Origin: an uncultured Elusimicrobium sp.
GTDB lineage: Bacteria; Elusimicrobiota; Elusimicrobia; Elusimicrobiales; Elusimicrobiaceae
Direction of reading: 5' to 3'
Assembly (NCBI GenBank): GCA_900319325.1
Contig: ONOD01000002.1
Coordinates: 1-35,043, forward strand
Length of the DNA stretch: 35,043 nt
Positions 24,505 through 30,681 of this stretch are shown piece by piece. Position numbers and translations under genes: made by a program. Within the stretch, counting starts at the first letter, position 1, and every line of letters begins with the position of its first letter. The notes beneath the pieces are model-generated. The model had not been told where the DNA came from and did not search any database. It worked only from the letters and a program-made list of their open reading frames with translations.

Positions 24505-26268
24505 ATGAAACGTATTGGGACGCTTGTTTTGGGTATATTATTTCTTTTGATGAGCCAACTTGCGTTTGCGCAAGGGAAAGTTCATTTGAAGGAAAGCGGA
24601 CGCTCGGCTGGGTCGGTTAGTGCTATTGACCTGAATGGCATTACCTATGTGGATGTTCAAGCAACAGCGCGCAAACTGGGGGCGCGAGTAGAGCTTTTTG
24701 CCACTTCCAAGCAAGCCAAAATTACCTCTAAAGGTTTTTTTGCTATTTTGACGGGCTCACTAGATGAGATTATTGTCAATGGCAAACATGTGCGTGTCAG
24801 TGGCCCGATAGAAATACGTGGGGGCAAGCTCATGGCACCGGTTGAGGTGTTTCTGCTGCCTTCTTTTCAACAAGCAATCAATAAACTAGTTGAGTTTAAA
24901 GATAATACTTTGATTATAGAGCGCCGTTTTAATGTGGAATTAGCAGAAACAGTGCTCAATGCTAAAGATAATCTGTTGGTTTTTAATGTCCAAAAAGCGT
25001 TTAAGTTTACCACGGAACAAACATCCCCTCACACAGCATTGGTAACCCTCAAGGATGTAGTTATTAAGCGGGATGCGTATGAAAAACTACGCACGGATTA
25101 TATTTCAACAGTAGAAATTCGGCAATCGCGTAATGATGTGCAGCTGCGTGTGATTTTGGGGGAAAAAGCCAAAGCCTGGAGTTTTACGCAGGAAGGAGCT
25201 CAATTTGTTTTCCGTGCCGGTGCCGTAAAAGCAGCCCCCGTATTACCAGCGACAACCCCCAGCATAACCGGGCCGGTTGCTTCGGCTATTACGGCGGACA
25301 AGCCGATTAGTTTAGTGCCCAGTGTCTCCGAGGAAGAGGATGAAAACGTCTTGTCCTCCACGGCGGAAAATGCCGGGTCTTTAACCGAAGAAGCGCCTGC
25401 CGAGCAGCCCCTGTCGGAAGAGCCTTCCGCACCGGCTGTTGCCGACCAAGACGATGATGAATTTGAAGAGATGATTCTTGGGGAACAGGGCACTCCTGCA
25501 ACCCCGGCTCCTGCACCAGCCCCTGTTGCCACAGGCCCTGTCATTAAGGCAGAACCACATCCGCTGGCTATTAAAGCACATCCAAAAATACGTATTGTGG
25601 TAGATCCGGGGCACGGCGGAAAAGATCCCGGGGCTGTGCGCAGTAAATATCGCGAAAAAGATTGGAATTTGGCTGTAGGTAAAGAGTTGACCCGCCTATT
25701 GGAGAAGGGAGGATTTGAAGTCAAAATTACACGTAGCACGGATGTATTTATTGCTTTGTCTGAGCGTAGCCGGATTGCTAACAATTTCAAGGCTGATTTG
25801 TTTGTGTCGGTGCATGTAAATTCTTCCAAGGATACGCGTGCCAATGGGTTCCAAGTGTATTTCCGTTCGGAAAAAGCCACCGACCGCGAAGCTGCCGCCA
25901 CCGCCGCGTTAGAAAACGAAGCCATGCAATATGAAGAAGTTCACTATAATTTTGTAGATGCGCTCTTGCAGTCAATGGCCAAAAATGAATATATTAACGA
26001 GAGCTCTAAACTGGCCGGCTATGTGAAAAATTCAGTTTATCAGCAACCGGGCATTGGCATTGCTATCGCACAAAAAAATGCTATTCGTCAGGCTAATTTC
26101 TATGTGCTTAAAGGGGTGCAGAGCCCGGCTATTCTAGTAGAAATGGGCTTTATCAGTAGCCCTAAAGATCGCGCGAAACTTGCCCAAAGTTCCGTACAAA
26201 AGAAAATGGCGCAGGGTATTTATAACGGTATCGTCAATTATGCTAAAAAAGAAGGGTGGATGAAATAA
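24505..26268 (+). CDS. Secreted N-acetylmuramoyl-L-alanine amidase (Amidase_3)
   Basis: It cleaves the amide between N-acetylmuramic acid and the stem peptide, separating or remodelling the wall. A signal peptide (to about AFA-22) is followed by a copper-amine-oxidase-N/AMIN-like beta region (30-235), an acidic, Pro/Ala-rich linker (240-345) and the Amidase_3 domain from 360. Zinc ligands are His370 (DPGHGG), Glu384 (YREKDWN) and His437 (SVHVNSS), and the catalytic Glu is Glu546 (VEMGF). An insertion of about 60 residues after YF-453 is in the place of the regulatory helix of AmiC-type enzymes. GAAGG precedes the ATG. Confidence 0.93.
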   Translation: MKRIGTLVLGILFLLMSQLAFAQGKVHLKESGRSAGSVSAIDLNGITYVDVQATARKLGARVELFATSKQAKITSKGFFAILTGSLDEIIVNGKHVRVSGPIEIRGGKLMAPVEVFLLPSFQQAINKLVEFKDNTLIIERRFNVELAETVLNAKDNLLVFNVQKAFKFTTEQTSPHTALVTLKDVVIKRDAYEKLRTDYISTVEIRQSRNDVQLRVILGEKAKAWSFTQEGAQFVFRAGAVKAAPVLPATTPSITGPVASAITADKPISLVPSVSEEEDENVLSSTAENAGSLTEEAPAEQPLSEEPSAPAVADQDDDEFEEMILGEQGTPATPAPAPAPVATGPVIKAEPHPLAIKAHPKIRIVVDPGHGGKDPGAVRSKYREKDWNLAVGKELTRLLEKGGFEVKITRSTDVFIALSERSRIANNFKADLFVSVHVNSSKDTRANGFQVYFRSEKATDREAAATAALENEAMQYEEVHYNFVDALLQSMAKNEYINESSKLAGYVKNSVYQQPGIGIAIAQKNAIRQANFYVLKGVQSPAILVEMGFISSPKDRAKLAQSSVQKKMAQGIYNGIVNYAKKEGWMK

Positions 26269-26299
26269 AATTTACTGTAAGAAGTTAAAGATTAATTAG

Positions 26300-26311
26300 T
26301 ACAATAGTTTC
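26300..26311 (+). promoter_or_regulatory. Possible -10 element directly before the CHR gene
   Basis: TACAAT (26300-26305) ends six bases before the GTG start, so initiation seven bases downstream would fall on the start codon and give a leaderless mRNA. No convincing -35 is seen at 16-18 nt spacing, so this is a weak call. Confidence 0.3.
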
Positions 26312-26845
26312 GTGAGAGATCTTGCGAAACTATTTTTTATTTTTGCCAAAATTGGGCTGTTTACTCTGGGCGGCGGGTATGCCATGTTGCCACTGATGGA
26401 GCGCGAATTAGTGGGGAACTATCTTTCACACGAAGATTTCCTGGATATTACCGCAGTGGCGCAATCTGCCCCCGGTATTATGGCCATCAATGTGGCTATT
26501 TTAACGGGATATCGTTTGAAAGGGCTGACGGGAGCTGCGTTCGCAGCGTGTGGGGCGGCGCTTCCTTCGTTTGTCATCATCTTATGCGTGGCTTTGTTCT
26601 TCCGCAAATTTGCCGAAAATCCAATTGTGGTGCGTGTGTTTAAAGGGATCCGCCCAGCGGTAGTAGCGCTTATCATGGTGCCTGTATTTACTTTAGCTAA
26701 AAGCGCCGGAGTTACGTGGAAAACGGTGTGGATCTGTGCGGTGGTGGCCCTGGCTGTGTGGTTGCTTAAAATGTCCCCGGTATATGTAGTAATACTCGCC
26801 GTATGGGTGGGGATCCTTTGTGATCGTAAGGAGCGCACTCAATGA
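26312..26845 (+). CDS. CHR-family (chromate-type) transporter, first half-size subunit
   Basis: A short CHR protein of 177 residues with the family start FFIFAKIGLFTLGGGYAMLP near 8-27, AQSAPGIMAINVAILTGY near 51-68 and five to six membrane helices. Half-size CHR proteins are usually encoded in pairs that act together; the substrate may be chromate or another anion. The start is GTG: an in-frame TAG at 26297 and no other start codon between leave 26312 as the only option. No SD is visible. The stop overlaps the next start by 4 nt (ATGA). Confidence 0.88.
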   Translation: MRDLAKLFFIFAKIGLFTLGGGYAMLPLMERELVGNYLSHEDFLDITAVAQSAPGIMAINVAILTGYRLKGLTGAAFAACGAALPSFVIILCVALFFRKFAENPIVVRVFKGIRPAVVALIMVPVFTLAKSAGVTWKTVWICAVVALAVWLLKMSPVYVVILAVWVGILCDRKERTQ

Positions 26846-27360
26846 TTTATTGCAAGCTCTTTTTAACATTTTTGAAGATTGGATTATTCAATTTTGGCGG
26901 TGGGTACGCCATGATTTCGTTTCTGCAAAACGAAGTGGTATATAAGCAGGCGTGGCTTTCTACAGCAGAGTTCACTGACATTGTAGCCATTAGCCAAGTA
27001 ACCCCGGGCCCGGTGGGAATCAATTTAGCTACCTATACTGGATATGCAGCCAGTGGAAGTGTGTGTGGGGCGGTAGCGGCGACATTGGCCGTTTGCCTTC
27101 CTTCGTTTGTGCTGCTTGTGTTGGCGGGAAAATATGTGTTTGCCACGCGAACGAATTACCCGGCTGTATGGCGTGCTTTGCGTTTGGTAGTGATTGGGTT
27201 GATTGCCTCGGCTGCGCTTACACTTTGCAATGCAGAAAACTTTATAGACTACAAAAGTGTATTATTGTGTGTGGTGGCATTTTGGGCAGTATGGAAGTTA
27301 AAGTGCGGGCCCATTTGGATACTGGTAATGAGTGGGTTTTTAGGAATTTTGTTATATTGA
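26842..27360 (+). CDS. CHR-family (chromate-type) transporter, second half-size subunit
   Basis: The partner of the preceding gene: 172 residues with FLKIGLFNFGGGYAMISFLQ near 10-29, AISQVTPGPVGINLATYTGY near 49-68 and five to six membrane helices. The two halves share GGGYAM and the PG(I/P).xxN motif but diverge elsewhere, as expected for the N- and C-type halves of full-length ChrA. Translation is probably coupled through the ATGA overlap. Substrate unproven. Confidence 0.88.
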   Translation: MIYCKLFLTFLKIGLFNFGGGYAMISFLQNEVVYKQAWLSTAEFTDIVAISQVTPGPVGINLATYTGYAASGSVCGAVAATLAVCLPSFVLLVLAGKYVFATRTNYPAVWRALRLVVIGLIASAALTLCNAENFIDYKSVLLCVVAFWAVWKLKCGPIWILVMSGFLGILLY

Positions 27361-27405
27361 ACTAACTATTTTATAAGATATTTTTAACTTGTTTTTAGAA
27401 GGAAA

Positions 27406-27428
27406 AAATATTTTTATAAAAAATATTT
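27406..27428 (+). terminator. Weak AT-only hairpin after the CHR pair
   Basis: AAATATTTTT (27406-27415) pairs with AAAAAATATTT (27418-27428). It consists only of A-T pairs and lies 46 nt after the stop. It could contribute to termination but is not a strong signal, and it abuts the -35 of the next gene. Confidence 0.25.
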
Positions 27429-27455
27429 GTTAGTTTTAACTAACTTTTGTATAAT
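27427..27455 (+). promoter_or_regulatory. Promoter with a palindromic operator candidate
   Basis: TTGTTA (27427-27432), 17 nt, TATAAT (27450-27455) forms a good sigma-70 type promoter. GTTAGTT-TT-AACTAAC (27429-27444) lies between and partly over these elements, the classical position for a repressor site. A further AACTAAC half-site occurs at 27360-27366. Expected start near 27462, with AAGGA before the ATG at 27480. Confidence 0.6.
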
Positions 27456-27479
27456 ATAAGTATCTAAAAAGGAATACTT

Positions 27480-28220
27480 ATGAAATACACAAGTTATATT
27501 AAAACCCTGCTAGCAGCCGCACTATTAAATCTGTCTGCTGCTGCATTTGCACAAAATTCGCGCTTGCCTAACAATGTAGAACGATCTGTCGCTTCCGCAC
27601 AAGCGCAAGCTCAACAAGCTCAAGAAGCCGCAGTCTCTATTACCGCTACGTTTCAAAAGGCAGTTAAAATGTCAGATGTGATGTGTCGGCGTCCGCGTTG
27701 TAAAGATCAGATTATCTCGTATGAGACCAAAACAAATATTTGTCGCGGAACACTCGCCAAAAGCGGCGTGCGTGTATATACTACGGCCAACTGTATGCGG
27801 CATAAGGATTTTGCGTTATCTACAGTAACGCTTAAATTTGCTAATGGCCGTACGGCCTCAGGTGGCCATGGCGCTGTTGGCTTCTCGGGAGATATTGCCT
27901 ATGTAGCGGTGCAAGCAAGCGTTACCCGTGGCCTCAATGGGCTAGATTTTGCTGTTATCCCGCAAGGGAAAAGCCTTATGGACGTGTTCGGGAATGAAAT
28001 AGAAAGCTTTTTGTTGAGTTTCTTTCACGAAAAGGGAGTACCGGCCCACAGAAGAGCCCGTGTCGGTCGCATATCTACGCGTCATCCTACGGTGAAATTG
28101 GGGGACCCTGTTTTATATAACGGTAAAGTGATTGCCCTAGTAAAACAAGTTCCATACATATTTCGTCGTGGCCCTTTTGGCGGAGTAAGTGAAAAACCCT
28201 TTGCAATTATCCGTTTATAA
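27480..28220 (+). CDS. Secreted degenerate trypsin-fold (S1-like) protein
   Basis: A signal peptide (to AAFA-24) leads into a Gln/Ala-rich helix (35-55) and a region that follows the S1 serine protease pattern: ICRGTLAKSGVRVYTTANCM (87-106) in place of C-GTL-...LTAAHC, GDIAYVAV (137-144) in place of DIALL, and LGDPVLYNGKVIALV (207-221) in place of GDSGGPLF-G. The catalytic His is Asn104, Asp138 may be kept, and the Ser loop is lost. Cys88 and Cys105 would match the conserved disulfide. It is therefore probably not a protease. Monocistronic, with its own promoter and terminator. Confidence 0.6.
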   Translation: MKYTSYIKTLLAAALLNLSAAAFAQNSRLPNNVERSVASAQAQAQQAQEAAVSITATFQKAVKMSDVMCRRPRCKDQIISYETKTNICRGTLAKSGVRVYTTANCMRHKDFALSTVTLKFANGRTASGGHGAVGFSGDIAYVAVQASVTRGLNGLDFAVIPQGKSLMDVFGNEIESFLLSFFHEKGVPAHRRARVGRISTRHPTVKLGDPVLYNGKVIALVKQVPYIFRRGPFGGVSEKPFAIIRL

Positions 28221-28272
28221 TTTGTAAAAATACTTCTTTGTGCCTAAGCCACACAGAGAGGTCTCCTATAAT

Positions 28273-28308
28273 AAAAGCACCCTCAAAATTAATTTGAGGG
28301 CGCTTTTT
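28273..28308. terminator. Bidirectional intrinsic terminator
   Basis: AAAAGCACCCTCAAA (28273-28287) pairs with TTTGAGGGCGCTTTT (28293-28307) with one A-C mismatch and loop ATTAA. T-runs exist on both strands, fitting its place between two convergent genes (stop at 28220 on the plus strand and at 28322 on the minus strand). Confidence 0.85.
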
Positions 28309-28321
28309 ATGTAGCGCAAAG

Positions 28322-29131
28322 TTAAAATAATACACTTAGTAATTTGTTATAGTGATTTTGTGGAATTTGCATCCCGGGAGTAGAGCTGCGCCCGCCTTTG
28401 GGGCCGTGGTAGTCCGATCCGGCCGTCGCGAATAAGCCGTACTTGTCTGCTAAATGAAGGAGTTCTTGACGGATGCTAAATGTATGCGCCGGATAAAAAA
28501 CTTCAATGCCATCCAGGCCGGCTTCTTTCCAGGCTGGGAAGTTCCAATGACCCGTTACAATTCCCGGATGTGCAATTACCGCTACTCCCCCGGCTTTTTT
28601 GATGCGTCGGATCGCTTCTACAGCATTTACGCCGATGGGGGGAACATAACCCGGCATGCCTTCCACTAAATACTTGCGGAAGGCCGCCTGTCGTGTGGGA
28701 GCGTAACCCTTGACTCTTAGCGTGTCGGCTACATGGGCACGTGATATTGTGTTGGAGGCGCGCGCGAAAACATCCTCTTCTGTTATTTCTATTCCAGCTT
28801 GTTGTAGTTGCTGAATAACCTGACGGATGCGTCCGGAGCGTTTTTCGCGGTTTTCTTTTAGAAAAGTTTGAAAAGAGGAGTCATTAATGTCTATATTGTA
28901 TCCGGTAAAATGTAAGTGGTCATGTTCGCAGGTGCTAATTTCCACCCCGTAGACAAATTTGAGTTTCCGTTCGGTGGCCAAGATGCGGGCACGCGCAGTG
29001 CCGTCCATGGTATCGTGGTCCGTCAATGCAAAAATTTGCACGCCACTTTTCAAAGCGGCATGCACAACTTCTTCCGGTGAACTGGTGCCATCGGAGAAAC
29101 AAGAATGGGTGTGTAGATCCACAACCGGCAT
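28322..29131 (-). CDS. PHP-domain phosphoesterase
   Basis: The 269-residue protein has the PHP metal motifs in order: DLHTHSCFSDG (5-15), LTDHDTMDG (36-44), GVEIS (62-66), AHPG near 190 and GSDYHG near 242. This is the stand-alone family that includes RNase AM/YciV-type enzymes and 3',5'-nucleoside bisphosphate phosphatases; polymerase-type PHP is excluded by size. Substrate is inferred from family only. It follows the NifU-C gene after 3 nt on the minus strand and is probably cotranscribed with it. Confidence 0.88.
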   Translation of the reverse strand: MPVVDLHTHSCFSDGTSSPEEVVHAALKSGVQIFALTDHDTMDGTARARILATERKLKFVYGVEISTCEHDHLHFTGYNIDINDSSFQTFLKENREKRSGRIRQVIQQLQQAGIEITEEDVFARASNTISRAHVADTLRVKGYAPTRQAAFRKYLVEGMPGYVPPIGVNAVEAIRRIKKAGGVAVIAHPGIVTGHWNFPAWKEAGLDGIEVFYPAHTFSIRQELLHLADKYGLFATAGSDYHGPKGGRSSTPGMQIPQNHYNKLLSVLF

Positions 29132-29134
29132 AAA

Positions 29135-29359
29135 TTAGACGCGTTCTACGGCGGTTACACCAGGCACTACTTCTTTAATGCGGCGTTCCACTACGGCCTG
29201 TAACGTCATTTGCGCATGTGGGCAGCCGCCACAGTGTCCACGCAGGCCTACGGTTACAATTCCCGTTTTTTCGTCTACGCTGACCAGCTCAATATCTCCC
29301 CCGTCGGATTGTAAGATGGGGCGGATTTCGTTAATTACTTTTTCTACGGCTTCTTTCAT
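29135..29359 (-). CDS. NifU C-terminal domain Fe-S scaffold protein
   Basis: A 74-residue stand-alone NifU-C domain with GHCGGCPHAQ, Cys43 and Cys46 being the cluster ligands. Such proteins (Nfu-type) accept or deliver Fe-S clusters in the cytoplasm. SDGGDIELV near 18-26 is the typical first strand. AGGAG lies 6 nt before the ATG. It is the first gene of a two-gene minus-strand unit. Confidence 0.92.
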   Translation of the reverse strand: MKEAVEKVINEIRPILQSDGGDIELVSVDEKTGIVTVGLRGHCGGCPHAQMTLQAVVERRIKEVVPGVTAVERV

Positions 29360-29386
29360 AAAATTCTCCTATGTGAATCTACTTAT

Positions 29387-29414
29387 ATTATACCTTTTTT
29401 AGAAATTCATCCAA
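29387..29414 (-). promoter_or_regulatory. Promoter of the NifU-C/PHP unit
   Basis: On the minus strand TTGGAT (29414-29409) is separated by 16 nt from TATAAT (29392-29387). The start would be near 29380, about 21 nt before the ATG at 29359. Confidence 0.5.
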
Positions 29415-29429
29415 TACTTGAAAAAACAC

Positions 29430-29466
29430 TTGCAAAAATTCCGCCAGTATTGCTATACTTATAGCA
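29430..29466 (+). promoter_or_regulatory. Extended -10 promoter of the SH3-like gene
   Basis: TTGCAA (29430-29435), 18 nt, TATACT (29454-29459) preceded by TGC, an extended -10. The -10 is inside a palindrome TGCTATA-CT-TATAGCA (29451-29466), which would allow a regulator to cover the start site. A very similar -10 region occurs at 30642-30655. Confidence 0.6.
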
Positions 29467-29499
29467 TAGGAGTAATCCCCTAGACAAAAAAGGAGCTTT

Positions 29500-29967
29500 A
29501 TGAAGAAACTGATTGCCTTGTTTTCACTTTGTATGATGATGAGTACGCCGATGTTTGCCCAAAAATATGCTAGCGTCAATGCTAAAGAAGCCAACGTCCG
29601 CACCTGTGCGGGAACAAATTGTGCTGTTAAATGGCATGCGTGGCGTTATACCCCCGTTATTATGATTCGCGCCAACGAAGATAGAGATTGGGTGTTGATT
29701 AAAGATTTTGAAGGATATCAGGGCTGGATCTCTTCTTCTTTATTAAGCCCAAACGGCGGAATGTCTGCCAAGATTGACTTGAACGTCCGTGCTACTCCGT
29801 CTGCCAGCGGTGACATTGTTTGTACCGTGGAAAAAGGATATCCCTTTAAGTATATTTCCAAAAAAGGGAAATGGATTCAGGTGCAAGATGAACCGCTCAA
29901 AGCTTCTGATGGTGTTTGCAAAGGCTGGGTTTACAACGCCAATTTATGGGGATTCTTTAAGCAATAA
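29500..29967 (+). CDS. Secreted protein with two bacterial SH3-like domains
   Basis: A signal peptide (to MFA-20) precedes two SH3b-type repeats: ASVNAKEANVRTCAGTNC (24-41) ending with WVLIKDFEGYQGWISSSLL, and KIDLNVRATPSASGDIVCTV (91-110) ending with WIQVQDE...CKGWVYNANLW. The pattern (N-R-x-x-P/T, then W-x-x-V, then G-W-V/I) is that of SH3_3 domains, which often bind wall peptides. Four cysteines could form disulfides. No enzyme domain is attached. AAGGAG precedes the ATG and a strong terminator follows. Confidence 0.85.
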   Translation: MKKLIALFSLCMMMSTPMFAQKYASVNAKEANVRTCAGTNCAVKWHAWRYTPVIMIRANEDRDWVLIKDFEGYQGWISSSLLSPNGGMSAKIDLNVRATPSASGDIVCTVEKGYPFKYISKKGKWIQVQDEPLKASDGVCKGWVYNANLWGFFKQ

Positions 29968-29989
29968 GGTTTTATGTAGGTATTTTGCA

Positions 29990-30028
29990 AGAAGAACACA
30001 CAAATGATTTTGTGTGTTCTTCTCTTTT
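29990..30028 (+). terminator. Intrinsic terminator after the SH3-like gene
   Basis: AGAAGAACACACAAA (29990-30004) and TTTGTGTGTTCTTCT (30009-30023) form a perfect 15-bp stem with loop TGAT, followed by CTTTT. Confidence 0.9.
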
Positions 30029-30043
30029 GAAATAAAAATTCCC

Positions 30044-30073
30044 TTGCCAAAGTTGTTCCATTTAGGTTAAAAT
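30044..30073 (+). promoter_or_regulatory. Promoter of the CcmI-like gene
   Basis: TTGCCA (30044-30049), 18 nt, TAAAAT (30068-30073). The -10 ends six bases before the ATG at 30080, so the transcript may begin at the start codon. No good SD is present (only AGG at 30064-30066). Confidence 0.45.
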
Positions 30074-30079
30074 ATTATT

Positions 30080-30553
30080 ATGAGAAAGATCCTCGCATTA
30101 TTTTTAGCTGCTGTAAGCGTAGGGGTGTGTTACTATTGTATGCACCGCGCTGCGCAAGAGGCGCGTTTTGATGTGGCGGGCACCGTAAATGTGCCGCAGC
30201 GCTTGTTGCAACTGGCGCAATCCGATAATAATGCTTGCGCAATTATCGTTAAAAACGAAGCCGATGTGCCAGTAGCTATTAAACGAGTGGTAAACCCTAA
30301 ATTTCCGCTTGATTTTACCTTGGGCGAAGAAGACCTGCTCGCTGAAAGCGTAGAAGGTGATTTAAAGTTAGAAGTGCAAATTAACAGCCATGGCCAATTG
30401 GGCATCATCAAGGAAGGGGATGTCTTTGGCGCGGTGGATGGGTTTGTGACGGCTCACGCTAAAAACATTGTAGTGGATGCCGATAAAACGTTAGGCAAAG
30501 TGCAGCTTGCCAGAAACGCAAAAGGAAACTTTTTTCGGACGGCTGCCCGCTAA
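30080..30553 (+). CDS. Membrane-anchored protein resembling the CcmI/CycH C-terminal domain
   Basis: The 157 residues begin with one hydrophobic anchor (ILALFLAAVSVGVCYYCM, 4-21; the Cys is not in a good lipobox). The rest follows the periplasmic C-terminal domain of CcmI: ACAIIVKNEADVPVAIKRV (52-70) for FVIAR...GPPLAVxR, FPLDFTLGEEDLL (75-87) for LPLxFTLxxxxxM, and QINSHGQLGIIKEGDVFG for RxSxSGxAxxxxGDL. The TPR part and all other cytochrome c maturation genes are absent from the window. The match is by pattern only; the protein may have another ligand. It has its own promoter and terminator. Confidence 0.5.
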   Translation: MRKILALFLAAVSVGVCYYCMHRAAQEARFDVAGTVNVPQRLLQLAQSDNNACAIIVKNEADVPVAIKRVVNPKFPLDFTLGEEDLLAESVEGDLKLEVQINSHGQLGIIKEGDVFGAVDGFVTAHAKNIVVDADKTLGKVQLARNAKGNFFRTAAR

Positions 30554-30572
30554 CTCGGATCTGTTTTATTGT

Positions 30573-30601
30573 AAAGCGCTAACTCGTGTTAGCGCTTTTT
30601 T
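30573..30601 (+). terminator. Intrinsic terminator after the CcmI-like gene
   Basis: AAAGCGCTAAC (30573-30583) pairs perfectly with GTTAGCGCTTT (30588-30598) around TCGT, followed by a T-run to 30601. Confidence 0.9.
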
Positions 30602-30640
30602 ATGGCTTAGAATTATTATTGGCCGGGACTATGTGAATTT

Positions 30641-30660
30641 TTGCTATACTATAGGAGCAA
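30641..30660 (+). promoter_or_regulatory. Extended -10 promoter of the metallophosphatase gene
   Basis: TGC-TATACT (30642-30650) is an extended -10 inside the near-palindrome CTATA-C-TATAG. No good -35 is seen at 17 nt; TTGGCC (30619-30624) is 20 nt away. The element is almost the same as that before the SH3-like gene. Confidence 0.5.
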
Positions 30661-30681
30661 ATTGCTAAATTGGGAGAGTAT

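Noticed and set aside
25200-25925. 241-codon minus-strand frame opposite the amidase linker
   Set aside because: Ser/Gly/Ala-rich translation produced by the Pro/Ala/Glu linker on the other strand.
30670-30681. TTG start for the metallophosphatase
   Set aside because: It would place the SD GGGAGAG inside the coding sequence; the ATG at 30682 gives a cleaner signal peptide.
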